Shown: positions 31,380 to 39,715 of the stretch, piece by piece
Layout: every line of letters begins with the position of its first letter
Position numbering within the stretch: the stretch's first letter is position 1
Origin: Paraplanobispora siamensis
GTDB lineage: Bacteria; Actinomycetota; Actinomycetes; Streptosporangiales; Streptosporangiaceae
Direction: 5' to 3'
Assembly: GCF_016863175.1 (NCBI RefSeq)
Contig: NZ_BOOJ01000027.1
Coordinates: 124,001-188,000 of the forward strand
Length of the DNA stretch: 64,000 nt
The notes under the pieces: generated by a model
Database searches by the model: none
The model's input: the letters and a program-made list of their open reading frames with translations, nothing else
Told to the model about the DNA's origin: nothing
Translations under genes and position numbers: made by a program

Positions 31380-31856
31380 TCAGCCCCGCAGGCGCTCGAC
31401 CAGCAGGTCGTGGACGAGGTCCGGGACGAGACCGGACACGTCCCCGCCGTACCGGACGATCTCCTTGATCCGGCTGGACGACAGGAACGACACCTCGGGC
31501 CCGGTCGCCATGAACAGCGTCTCGACCTCCGACATCCGGTAGTTGAGCTGGGCCATCTGCAGCTCGTAGTCGAAGTCGCTGATCGCGCGCAGGCCCTTGA
31601 CGATCGCGGGGATCTCCTGCTGCTTGCAGTAGTCCACGAGCAGGCCGTGGAACTTGTCCACGCGCACGTTGCCGTACTCCTTGGTCACGCTCTGGAGCAT
31701 CTCGATGCGCTCCTCGACCGTGAACAGGCTCTTCTTCTCGATGTTGATCAGGACGGCGACGACGACCTCGTCATATTGCCGGGAGGCCCGGCCGATGATG
31801 TCGAGATGACCGTTGGTGACGGGATCGAAGGACCCCGGACAGACGACGCGACGCAA
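31380..31856 (-). CDS. coaD: Phosphopantetheine adenylyltransferase
   Basis: 158 residues, nucleotidyltransferase superfamily. The T/HxGH motif is TNGHLD (residues 14-19) and the C-terminal motif SFLSSSRIKEI. It transfers AMP from ATP to 4'-phosphopantetheine, the penultimate step of coenzyme A synthesis. It follows rsmD by 15 bp, the usual rsmD-coaD operon. Confidence 0.98.
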   Translation of the reverse strand: MRRVVCPGSFDPVTNGHLDIIGRASRQYDEVVVAVLINIEKKSLFTVEERIEMLQSVTKEYGNVRVDKFHGLLVDYCKQQEIPAIVKGLRAISDFDYELQMAQLNYRMSEVETLFMATGPEVSFLSSSRIKEIVRYGGDVSGLVPDLVHDLLVERLRG

Positions 31857-31871
31857 GGCGAACCCCCAGGT

Positions 31872-32441
31872 TTACGGATTCCCGGCGGCGCGACCGTACC
31901 AAACGGCCGCTTCGCCGTAACGACGGACCCTCTCCTCTTCGAAGCCCTCGGGCCACACCAGGTCCTTTCCCCTGCTCTCCCGCTCCACCGCCACCAGGGC
32001 GTGCGCGGCCAGCCAGCCGTGGTCGCGCAGCTGTCCCAGCACCGCGTCCACCGCCTCGGCGGTCACCGCGTAGGGCGGGTCGGCGAAGATCAGGTCGTAC
32101 GGCTCCGCGGGGCCCCTGGCGAGCACCCGCTCGACCTTGTCGGCGGCCACCTCGGCCCCCGGCAGGCCCAGGGCGGAGATGTTGGCCCTGATGGTCCTGA
32201 CGGCCCTGGCGTCGGACTCCACCAGCAGCGCGTGGGACGCCCCCCGCGACAGCGCCTCCAGCCCGACGGCGCCGGACCCGGCGTACAGGTCCAGCACCCG
32301 CGCCCCCTCCAGCGAGCCGAGCAGCGACCCCACCGTGGAGAAGATCGCCTCCCTGGCCCGGTCGCTGGTGGGCCGCGTCCGGTTCCCCGGTGGCACGGCC
32401 AGCCGTCTTCCTCCTGCGATCCCCGCGATGACTCGACTCAC
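31872..32441 (-). CDS. rsmD: 16S rRNA (guanine-N2)-methyltransferase RsmD
   Basis: 189 residues. SAM-binding motif I VLDLYAGSGAVGLEALSRG and catalytic motif IV FADPPY are present. It methylates G966 (E. coli numbering) of 16S rRNA. The N-terminus MSRVIAGIAGGRRLAVPPGNRTRPTSDRAREAIF is the standard RsmD start. Confidence 0.96.
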   Translation of the reverse strand: MSRVIAGIAGGRRLAVPPGNRTRPTSDRAREAIFSTVGSLLGSLEGARVLDLYAGSGAVGLEALSRGASHALLVESDARAVRTIRANISALGLPGAEVAADKVERVLARGPAEPYDLIFADPPYAVTAEAVDAVLGQLRDHGWLAAHALVAVERESRGKDLVWPEGFEEERVRRYGEAAVWYGRAAGNP

Positions 32442-32732
32442 CCCACCATTCTCCCGTGTCGCAGCCGAAACACATCACCGCAGCTCAGAGGGGGTGTGGG
32501 AGGTGATCTAGGTCAAGAGTCGGCAAGGGGTGGCGAGGAAAGCGCAAGGGTCGTTCCCCCGGGTGCCCGCAGCCTGCATGATGAGTCCTGCGGCCTTCGG
32601 ATGACCCAGGGGAAGGCCGGCCGACGTGATCGTGAGCCCTTCCGCACGTCGGTGCTCTCGGCACCTGACCCGAGGGCGGGCCCAGGCGGGGACGGCATTC
32701 GGGGGGAGGCCGTCCCCGCTACTGGGCGTTCA
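32442..32732. other. Gene-poor stretch downstream of the recG repeat array
   Basis: Together with the array next to it this makes the largest gene-free interval of the window (about 500 bp). Short open frames on both strands here have no ribosome site, no family resemblance and composition like the repeat array. A promoter for rsmD probably lies near 32442-32520, but I see no clear -35/-10 pair. Confidence 0.6.
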
Positions 32733-32960
32733 GCCCCCTTCATCCGCATCGGCCCCCTCCCCGCGTCGGCCTCTTCTCCGCGTCGGCTCCCTCTCCGCGT
32801 CGGCTCCCTCTCCGCGTCGGCCTCTTCTCCGCGTCGGCTCCCTCTCCGCGTCGCCCTCTTCTCCGCGTCGGCCTCTTCTCCGCGCCGCCCTCTTTGAGCG
32901 TCGCCCCCTTCTCCGGGTCGGCCCCCTCCCGCCTCGGGTCTCTCCGCGTCAGGTCTTCTC
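32733..32960. repeat. Tandem array of about 13 units (mostly 17 bp) spanning the recG stop codon
   Basis: Read on the minus strand, the last codons and stop of recG (GAG AAG ACC TGA CGCG, 32945-32960) form the first unit. It is followed by about twelve degenerate copies of mostly 17 bp (GAGAAGAGGCCGACGCG and the variant GAGAGGGAGCCGACGCG). The TGA of the first unit is CGA in most of the others. The central six or seven copies are nearly identical, and copies near both ends are more diverged. Confidence 0.95.
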
Positions 32961-35120
32961 TAGGTACTCCGCGCGCTCGTCGGCGAGCAGCCGCTCGATC
33001 TCGGTCCGCAGGACCGGGTGGGTGACCAGATCGGGGTCGGCCGTCAGCATGGTCTCGGCCTCCTGGCGGGCGCTCTCGATGATGTCCTCGTCGCGCAGCA
33101 GCCGGAGCATCTTCAGCGACGATCTGCGGCCCGACTGCGCCACCCCCAGCACGTCACCCTCGCGGCGCTGCTCCAGGTCCACCCGGGACAGCTCGAAGCC
33201 GTCCAGGGTGGCCGCCACCGCGTCGAGCCGCTCACGGGCCGGGGTCCCGGCCGGGGACTCGCTCACCAGCAGGCACAGGCCCGGCAGGCCGCCCCGGCCG
33301 ACCCGGCCGCGGAGCTGGTGGAGCTGGGAGACGCCGAACCGGTCGGCGTCCATGATGACCATGACCGAGGAGTTGGGCACGTCCACGCCGACCTCGATGA
33401 CCGTGGTGGCCACCAGGACGTCGACCTCGCCCCGGGCGAAGGCCCGCATCACGGCGTCCTTGTCCTCGGGCGGCAGCTTGCCGTGGAGCACCTGCGTGCG
33501 CAGTCCGTGCAGCGGCCCCTGCGACAGCATCTCCGCCACGTCCAGCACCGCCAGCGGCGGCCTGCGCTCGTCGTCGATCTTGGCCAGGTCGCCCTCGTCG
33601 CCCTCCAGGTCGCCGATGCGCGGGCACACGACGTAGGCCTGACGGCCCAGCCCCACCTCCTCGCGCAGCCGGACCCAGGTGCGGTCGAGGAAGTGCGGCT
33701 TCTCCGCGGCGGGGACCACGTGGGTGGTGATCGGGGCGCGCCCGGAGGGGAGCTGGGAGAGCGTGGAGACCGTCAGGTCGCCGAAGACGGTCATGGCCAC
33801 CGTGCGCGGGATCGGGGTGGCGGTCATGACCAGGACGTGCGGGCGCCCGCCCCCGGCCTTCTCGCGCAGCGCGTCGCGCTGCTCGACGCCGAAGCGGTGC
33901 TGCTCGTCGACCACGACCAGCCCCAGGTCGGCGAACTGCACCTTCTCCTGCAGGACCGCGTGGGTGCCGACCACGATCCCGGCCGCGCCGGAGGCCGCGT
34001 CGAGCATCGCCGTACGGCGGGCCGCGGCGCCGAGCGAGCCGGTCAGCAGGGCGACCGTGGTGCCGCCGAACATGCCGCCGGTGGCCAGGTCGCCGAGCAT
34101 CGCGGAGATCGAGCGGTGGTGCTGCTGGGCGAGCACCTCGGTGGGCGCGAGCAGCACGGCCTGGCCGCCCGCGTCGACCACCTGGAGCATCGCCCGCAGC
34201 GCCACCACGGTCTTGCCCGCGCCGACCTCGCCCTGCAGCAGCCGGTGCATGGGGTGGGGCCTGCTCAGATCGGCCGCGATCTCCTCCCCCACGCTCTGCT
34301 GCCCCTCGGTGAGCGTGAACGGCAGCCGCCCGTCGAAGTCGGCCAGCAGCCCGTCGCCGCGCCGGGGCCGGGGCGTGGCCGGCCAGGCCTCGGCGGCCAT
34401 CCGCCGCTGCATCAGCACCGCCTGCAGCAGGAACGCCTCGTCGAACTTGAGCCGCCTGCGGGCCCGCGTCACGTCACCGTGGTCGCGCGGGCGGTGGATC
34501 GCCATCAGCGCCTCGGCCAGGCCGGGCAGCCCGTGCCTGGCCCTGAGGGCGTCGGGGAGCGGGTCGTCGATGGGCCCCAGGGTGTCCAGGATCACGCCCA
34601 GGGCGCGCCGGATCGCCCAGGGCGTCACGTCCTTGCCCGCCGGGTAGATGGGGACCAGCGCGGCGGCGAACTCGCCCGCCTCGGTCTCCGACTCGTCGAT
34701 CATCTCGAACTCGGGGTGGGAGAGCTGCCACTTGCGGCGCTCGCCCTGGCCGAACGCGCCCACCTTGCCCGCGAACATGCCCCGGGCCCCCGGCCGCAGC
34801 CGGGTCTCGGCGATGTGGGACGCCTTGCCGAAGAACGACAGGTAGATCTTGCTGCGGCGGCCGTCGACGACCTCGACCTCCAGCCAGGTGCCGCCCTTGC
34901 TGCGCATCGGTTTGCGCATGAGCCTGGTGACCTCGCCCACCACCGTGACGTGCTCGTCGACCTTCAGGTCGTCGAGGTCGGTCAGCTCACCGCGCTGGGC
35001 GTAGCGCCGGGGGTAGTGCCGCAGCAGATCGCCGACGGTGCGCAGGCCGAGGACGCTCTCCAGCAGCCTGGCCGTCTTGGGATCAAGCGCCTTCGTCAGC
35101 GGCTCGTCGAAGCTCGTCAC
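32949..35120 (-). CDS. recG: ATP-dependent DNA helicase RecG
   Basis: 723 residues. N-terminal wedge (OB) domain, then Walker A GEVGAGKT (about 297-304), motif II DEQH (about 404-407), motif III TATPIPRT and the C-terminal helicase motifs with ATTVIEVGVDVPNSSVMVI and QLHQLRGRVGRG. RecG remodels stalled forks and Holliday junctions. The last codons EKT-stop are the seed unit of a long tandem array downstream. Confidence 0.98.
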   Translation of the reverse strand: MTSFDEPLTKALDPKTARLLESVLGLRTVGDLLRHYPRRYAQRGELTDLDDLKVDEHVTVVGEVTRLMRKPMRSKGGTWLEVEVVDGRRSKIYLSFFGKASHIAETRLRPGARGMFAGKVGAFGQGERRKWQLSHPEFEMIDESETEAGEFAAALVPIYPAGKDVTPWAIRRALGVILDTLGPIDDPLPDALRARHGLPGLAEALMAIHRPRDHGDVTRARRRLKFDEAFLLQAVLMQRRMAAEAWPATPRPRRGDGLLADFDGRLPFTLTEGQQSVGEEIAADLSRPHPMHRLLQGEVGAGKTVVALRAMLQVVDAGGQAVLLAPTEVLAQQHHRSISAMLGDLATGGMFGGTTVALLTGSLGAAARRTAMLDAASGAAGIVVGTHAVLQEKVQFADLGLVVVDEQHRFGVEQRDALREKAGGGRPHVLVMTATPIPRTVAMTVFGDLTVSTLSQLPSGRAPITTHVVPAAEKPHFLDRTWVRLREEVGLGRQAYVVCPRIGDLEGDEGDLAKIDDERRPPLAVLDVAEMLSQGPLHGLRTQVLHGKLPPEDKDAVMRAFARGEVDVLVATTVIEVGVDVPNSSVMVIMDADRFGVSQLHQLRGRVGRGGLPGLCLLVSESPAGTPARERLDAVAATLDGFELSRVDLEQRREGDVLGVAQSGRRSSLKMLRLLRDEDIIESARQEAETMLTADPDLVTHPVLRTEIERLLADERAEYLEKT

Positions 35121-35153
35121 CGCAGCTTTCTACCGCTTCCCGCCGACAGAAAT

Positions 35154-35193
35154 CACCCGACTCCCGGATACGCACCGTCGACGTCCGGATACG
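35154..35193. repeat. Short tandem duplication just after the DAK2 gene stop
   Basis: Two adjacent units, 35154-35172 (19 bp) and 35173-35193 (21 bp), share CGTATCCGG and GTCG on the minus strand. They begin 5 bp beyond the stop codon and fill most of the gap before recG. Confidence 0.7.
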
Positions 35194-35198
35194 TTCGG

Positions 35199-36767
35199 TC
35201 ATTCGACGCCGATGAGCAGGGGGTAGCCGCCCTGCCCGCCCTCGTAGCGGACGACCTCGACGTCGGGCCGCGCCCCGGCCAGATGGTCCTGCACGGCCTG
35301 CGCCAGCCCGCCGGGCGCCCGCTCGCCCTCCAGCAGCGTGACCAGCTCGCTGCTGGAGGAGACCATGCGGTCGACGACCCGCAGGACGACGTCCGCCAGG
35401 TCCGTGCCGACCACCGAGGCGTCCCCGTCGATCACGCCCAGCACCTTCCCGGGCTCGACCAGCCCGGCGCTCGTCATGACCTCGCGGTCGGCCACCCAGA
35501 CGTGCCCGTACCGGGTGTGCGCCGCGGCCTCGGTCATCGCGACCACGTCGTCGTCGAAACGGCGCAGCGGGTCGTGGACCGCCAGGGCCGACAGGCCCTG
35601 CATCGAGGCCCGGGTGGGCAGCACGCTCACCGCGATCCCCTCCTCGCGGGCGATCTCGGCGGCGGCCGCCGCGACCTCGCGGGCCCCGCTGTCGTTGGGC
35701 AGGACCACCACCTCGGTGCCCGCCTCGCGGATCGCGGCGAGCACCGCGGCCAGCGGCGGGCTGGAGCCGGGGTCGCGCAGGACCACGAGGGCGCCGGAGC
35801 GCTCGAACAGCGCGCCCAGGGCCGGGCCCGCGGCCACGGCCACCACGCCCCGCCCGCCCGCGGCCCGGTGGGTCCGGCCGGTCCCGACCAGGTAGGTCAC
35901 CTTGATCCGGTACGGCCTGCCGTACCGCATGCCCGCCTCGATGGCGGCGCCCGCGTCGTCGACGTGGACGTGGACGTTCCACAGGCCCTCGCCGCCCACG
36001 ACCACCAGCGAGTCGCCGAGCGCGTCGAGCTCCGCGCGCAGCGTCTCCACCGCCGCGGCGTCGGCGTCCAGCAGGTACATGACCTCGTAGGAGGGGCCCT
36101 GCTCCGGCTCCGGGGCGACGACCTTGTGCGCCGGGGCGGGGATGTCCGGCCGTCCGGTGTAGGAGTCGGTCACCACCGCGGCCAGGCTCTCCAGGATGAT
36201 CACCAGGCCCGCGGCCCCGGCGTCCACCACGCCGTTGCGGGCCAGCACGTCGAGCTGGGCTGTGGTGCGCAGCAGCGCGTCCCTGGCCTCCCGCGCCGCC
36301 CGCCGTACCACCTCGGCGAGATCGCCCGTCATGTCGCCGACGGCGGAGGCGACCGCGGCCAGGACGCTCAGCAGGGTGCCCTCGACCGGCCGCTCCACCG
36401 CTCCGCGGGCCAGCTCGGCGGCCCTGACCAGGCCGCGCCGCAGGTCGGCGCCGTGGCCCTGGCCGGACCCGAGCACCTCGGCCAGACCGCGCAGCGCCTG
36501 GCTGGCGATGACCCCGGAGTTGCCCCGCGCGCCGAGCAGCGCGCCGCGCGCGAGCTCCCCCCACGTGGTCGCCGCGTCCGCGTCTCCGGGCAGCGCGTCG
36601 AGCGCCTCGGTGGCCGCGAGCATGGTCAGGTGCAGGTTCGTCCCGGTGTCCCCGTCGGGCACGGGGAAGACGTTGAGCGCGTCGATCTCCTCACGGGCCC
36701 GGCCGAGGGTCTCCGCGGCCAGCCGGGACCACCGGCGGACCGCCGGCGGGTCGAGAACCTGCAGCAT
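35199..36767 (-). CDS. DAK2/FakA-like kinase-domain protein
   Basis: 522 residues. An N-terminal DhaL/DAK2 domain (about 10-200) carries the nucleotide/Mg motif NVFPVPDGDTGTNLHLT and GARGNSGVIASQALRG. A middle region and a C-terminal DegV-like half follow (VLPNDSGAREVAAAAAEIA, and LVTLLEGERAPGG). This is the architecture of FakA (YloV), the kinase of the FakAB system that phosphorylates exogenous fatty acids. A FakB partner is not in the window, so function is by family only. Its place between rpmB and recG is conserved. Confidence 0.92.
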   Translation of the reverse strand: MLQVLDPPAVRRWSRLAAETLGRAREEIDALNVFPVPDGDTGTNLHLTMLAATEALDALPGDADAATTWGELARGALLGARGNSGVIASQALRGLAEVLGSGQGHGADLRRGLVRAAELARGAVERPVEGTLLSVLAAVASAVGDMTGDLAEVVRRAAREARDALLRTTAQLDVLARNGVVDAGAAGLVIILESLAAVVTDSYTGRPDIPAPAHKVVAPEPEQGPSYEVMYLLDADAAAVETLRAELDALGDSLVVVGGEGLWNVHVHVDDAGAAIEAGMRYGRPYRIKVTYLVGTGRTHRAAGGRGVVAVAAGPALGALFERSGALVVLRDPGSSPPLAAVLAAIREAGTEVVVLPNDSGAREVAAAAAEIAREEGIAVSVLPTRASMQGLSALAVHDPLRRFDDDVVAMTEAAAHTRYGHVWVADREVMTSAGLVEPGKVLGVIDGDASVVGTDLADVVLRVVDRMVSSSSELVTLLEGERAPGGLAQAVQDHLAGARPDVEVVRYEGGQGGYPLLIGVE

Positions 36768-37026
36768 CCTGCCTCCGTGCCCTGTGTCGCGCCCGTTCCC
36801 TACCCTTCACCGGCCCCGCCGACCGCGACCGCCGTCGCGACATGCGCCCGCGGCAGGATGCGCTACGGTTGCCTTCCGGAGATTATCCCCGTTGGGCCTG
36901 TCGTGGCAGCTCGCGTTGGCATGCATGGTCAGGCATCGGATATCCTCGTTTGGCCAGCCGGTTGTCCCGGCATGCCCGATGACCGCCAAGCGGATCGGGT
37001 CTCTCAACTGATTGAAGGAGCGAACC

Positions 37027-37212
37027 GTGGCTTCCGTCTGCGACGTCTGCGCTAAGAAGCCGATCTTCGGCAACAACATCTCCCACTCGCACCGCCGCAC
37101 CCGCCGCAACTGGAAGCCGAACATCCAGCCCGTGCGCGCGGTCGTGAACGGCACGCCGAAGCGGCTGAACGTGTGCACCTCCTGCATCAAGGCGGGCAAG
37201 GTCACCCGCTAG
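37027..37212 (+). CDS. rpmB: 50S ribosomal protein L28
   Basis: 61 residues from a GTG with GAAGGAGC upstream. Zinc-binding cysteines C5/C8 (CDVC) and C50/C53 (CTSC) mark the zinc-containing form. The Arg/His-rich segment [22 protein letters not shown] is the family signature. An ATG five codons upstream lies inside the ribosome site and is rejected as start. It is divergent from the DAK2 gene; a possible promoter (TTGGCA at 36916, TATCCT at 36941, spacer 19) lies upstream. Confidence 0.97.
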   Translation: MASVCDVCAKKPIFGNNISHSHRRTRRNWKPNIQPVRAVVNGTPKRLNVCTSCIKAGKVTR

Positions 37213-37221
37213 TCCAGACTT

Positions 37222-37261
37222 CCGACAGCCCGCCGCCCCGCCCGGGGCGGCGGGCTGTCGG
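37222..37261. terminator. Bidirectional terminator between rpmB and thiD
   Basis: Perfect 18-bp stem (37222-37239 with 37244-37261) with a 4-base loop, between convergent genes. Confidence 0.92.
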
Positions 37262-37270
37262 CATGTGCGG

Positions 37271-38077
37271 CTACTCCCGCGCGCCGCGCCAGCGCCAGGC
37301 GTGGTCGACCGGGCCGATGCCCGCGCCCAGGGGGAAGCCCCGGGCGATCGCGCCGGTGACGTACGCCTTGGCCTTCTCCACCGCCGACGGGACGTCCTCG
37401 CCCAGGGCCAGGTGGGAGGCGATGGCCGAGGCCAGGGTGCAGCCGGTGCCGTGGGTGTGGCGGTTGTCGTGGCGCTCGGCGGTGAAGCGGAACTCCCGGG
37501 CGCCGTCCGTCAGCAGGTCCACCGGAGCCCCCGGCAGGTGGCCGCCCTTGATCAGCGCCCAGGCCGGTCCCAGCTCCAGGACGGCCTCGGCGGCCCGGGG
37601 CAGGTCCTTCTCGTCCTCGACCTTGACCCCGGTGAGCTGGGCGACCTCCCACAGGTTGGGGGTGACGACGGTGGCCACGCGCAGCAGCTTCGACTTCACC
37701 GTGTCCACGGCCTCGGGGGCGAGCAGCGCGTCTCCGTGCTTGGAGACACCAACCGGGTCGACCACGACCGGCGCGCTCACTCCGGACAGCACCTCGGCCA
37801 CGGTCTCCACCAGCACGGGCGAGGCCAGCATGCCGGTCTTGATCGCCTGGGCGCCGATGTCGCCGAGCACGGAGTCGAGCTGGGCGCGCACCGCCTCGGG
37901 GGGCAGCTCCCAGTAGCCCTGGACGCCGAGCGAGTTCTGCGCGGTCACCGCGGCGATCACGCTCATGCCGTGCACGCCGAGGGCCAGCATGGTCTTCAGG
38001 TCGGCCTGGATGCCCGCCCCGCCGCCGGAGTCGGAGCCGGCGACGGTCAGGACGCGGGGAGGGGACGGAACGGTCAT
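37271..38077 (-). CDS. thiD: Bifunctional HMP/HMP-phosphate kinase
   Basis: 268 residues from the ATG at 38077. Ribokinase-like fold with [20 protein letters not shown] at the N-terminus, [21 protein letters not shown] and the catalytic anion-hole motif [18 protein letters not shown]. It phosphorylates hydroxymethylpyrimidine twice for thiamine synthesis. The GGAGG ribosome site is only 1-2 bp from this ATG, so an ATG three codons upstream remains possible. No thiamine-pyrophosphate riboswitch pattern is seen upstream. Confidence 0.95.
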   Translation of the reverse strand: MTVPSPPRVLTVAGSDSGGGAGIQADLKTMLALGVHGMSVIAAVTAQNSLGVQGYWELPPEAVRAQLDSVLGDIGAQAIKTGMLASPVLVETVAEVLSGVSAPVVVDPVGVSKHGDALLAPEAVDTVKSKLLRVATVVTPNLWEVAQLTGVKVEDEKDLPRAAEAVLELGPAWALIKGGHLPGAPVDLLTDGAREFRFTAERHDNRHTHGTGCTLASAIASHLALGEDVPSAVEKAKAYVTGAIARGFPLGAGIGPVDHAWRWRGARE

Positions 38078-38089
38078 ACCTCCCATCCA

Positions 38090-38209
38090 ACCAGGCGACG
38101 GCCGTACCCGGGTCTCCGATTCCACCGGACCGGGCGCAGGCCGTACTCGGACCGGGCGACGGCCGTACCTCGCACTGCCGGAGTCCGCCTGACCGGGTGA
38201 CGGCGTGCC
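38090..38209. repeat. Dispersed 18-bp repeats upstream of thiD
   Basis: Imperfect copies of ACCGGGCGACGGCCGTAC begin at 38090, 38129, 38151 and 38192, and a shorter related piece lies near 38222. Intervals are 39, 22 and 41 bp. They occupy most of the gap between thiD and the gene before it. Confidence 0.7.
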
Positions 38210-38261
38210 GGGGGCGCGGGTTCAGGCCGTACGGTCCCCCGAGGTCGCCGTGGCGGCGCGG

Positions 38262-39617
38262 TCAGGTGACCGAGCACTCTCCCTGGGCGCTCTCGCAGGT
38301 CTGCGGGGCCCTGGCGCGGCCGGTGGCGGTGAAGGTGACGACCAGCTCGCCGCCCTCCGTCAGGCTCTCGGTGGACTCCAGCAGCAGGCTGTCGCCGTCC
38401 TGGCTCCACTCCGCCCCGGAGACCGAGGAGACCTCTCCGCTCACCGGGAGGGTCAACCGCAGCGGGCCGATCTTCTTGTCGGCGGCGATCACCACTTCTG
38501 CGGTGTAGGCCCGCGAGCGCTGCCGTACGACGCCGAAGCCGACGCTGATCGCCGCACCGCCGGTCACGGACGGCGGGCCCTCCGGGTCGGAGGGGTCGTC
38601 GGGTGCGGGCGGGTCCGAGAGCGAGGAGGGGCTCGCCGTCGGGGTCTGGGAGGACGAGGGGTTCGGCGCCGGCGTGTCGTCCTTGCCGTCCCTGCCGACG
38701 CCGAGCGGCTGGGCGCTCTCCTCAGCCGCCGAGGGCTGGTCGTCGTCCTGCGGCCTGCCGGCGGGCGACCCGTCGTCGGTCACGTCACCGTCGCGCGGGG
38801 CGCGGGTGGAGGTCGGGCCGGGGTCCGGACGGCGGTCACGGCCCGTGCCGCGGGGCGGGGCGGACGACTGCGCGGACGGCGGCCCGGTCGTCTCCTCCCC
38901 GGCCTGCGCGGGGTCACCGACCTCGGGGACCTCCTCGGGCGGCGCGTCGTCCGTCTCGGGACCGGCGGCCTCCGGTCCTGACGGGGAGGCGTCCGGCGCG
39001 GCCGCGAAGCAGTCCTCGGAGGAGCAGTCGGCGCTGGCGGCGCCCGGGCTCTTCCACGCCTGGACACCGGCCACGGTGCCGCCGATCACCGCGGCCACCG
39101 CGATCACGGCCAGCACCGTCATCTTGATCCGCCCGCCCATGCCCCGTCGCTCGTCGGGCCAGTCGAGGTCGTCCGCCTCCGACCGGCCCGCCCGACCGGA
39201 CCGCGCCTCACGCGGCTCGTCCTCGGCCGACCACCCGGATCCCAGGAACCCTGTCCCGCCCGAGGTCAGAGGCTCATCCGGCCACCCGGCGACGGTCTCC
39301 GCCGTACGCGGCCCCTGCTCGCCCGACCATCCGACGGCGGTCTCCGCCGCATGCGGCCCCGCTTCACTCGGCCACCCGGGCGCGGACAGCCCCGTGACGG
39401 TCTCCGCCTCTCGCGGCCATCCCGGCTCGCCTGACACGGGGAGACCGGTGACGGTCTCCGCGCCGGCCGGCCATCCGGGGTGGGTCCCGGCCGGTGCCGA
39501 CTCCTCGGGACGGAGCCGGCGCCCGAGCGGCTCGTCGCGATGGTGCGGCTCCTGAGCGGGCTCGGGTTTCTCCCTGTCCGGGGAGGGTCCCTCTCCACGT
39601 CCTCCGTGGCGGCCCAT
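38262..39617 (-). CDS. Single-pass membrane protein with low-complexity flanks and CBM2-like C-terminal domain
   Basis: 451 residues, ATG after AAGAGGTG. The N-terminal about 160 residues are cytoplasmic and built from degenerate repeats around ETVTG and GWP. One transmembrane helix follows (about 165-187, TVLAVIAVAAVIGGTVAGV). An extracellular Asp/Pro/Ser/Glu-rich stalk (about 195-345) leads to a beta-rich terminal domain (about 350-451). That domain has the order of CBM2-like modules (AYTAEVVIAADKKIGPLRLTL, WSQDGDSLLLES, GGELVVTFTATG). Cysteine pairs CSSEDC and CESAQGEC could form disulfides. A wall- or polysaccharide-binding role is inferred. The gene is an insertion in the otherwise conserved thiD-thiL neighbourhood. 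Confidence 0.75.
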   Translation of the reverse strand: MGRHGGRGEGPSPDREKPEPAQEPHHRDEPLGRRLRPEESAPAGTHPGWPAGAETVTGLPVSGEPGWPREAETVTGLSAPGWPSEAGPHAAETAVGWSGEQGPRTAETVAGWPDEPLTSGGTGFLGSGWSAEDEPREARSGRAGRSEADDLDWPDERRGMGGRIKMTVLAVIAVAAVIGGTVAGVQAWKSPGAASADCSSEDCFAAAPDASPSGPEAAGPETDDAPPEEVPEVGDPAQAGEETTGPPSAQSSAPPRGTGRDRRPDPGPTSTRAPRDGDVTDDGSPAGRPQDDDQPSAAEESAQPLGVGRDGKDDTPAPNPSSSQTPTASPSSLSDPPAPDDPSDPEGPPSVTGGAAISVGFGVVRQRSRAYTAEVVIAADKKIGPLRLTLPVSGEVSSVSGAEWSQDGDSLLLESTESLTEGGELVVTFTATGRARAPQTCESAQGECSVT

Positions 39618-39715
39618 GTCACCTCTTTCTCCGGGAACGATGGCCGCCCATCTTCATAACATCTTCAATACGCGTTTGTCACAAATTTCACTGATGAAGC
39701 ATGAAATGAGGAATG

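Noticed and set aside
32513-32749. A 78-codon minus-strand frame between rsmD and the recG array
   Set aside because: No ribosome site, low-complexity composition, and overlap with the degenerate end of the repeat array.
32733-32960. Possible CRISPR array
   Set aside because: Units are mostly 17 bp, directly abutting and degenerate. There are no unique spacers and no cas genes in the window.
33018-37055. A 1,345-codon plus-strand frame over recG and the DAK2 gene
   Set aside because: Shadow of two minus-strand genes with complete family signatures.
38078-38261. Thiamine-pyrophosphate riboswitch upstream of thiD
   Set aside because: No CTGAGA or ACCTGAT-type THI-box elements are visible; only the dispersed repeats are present.
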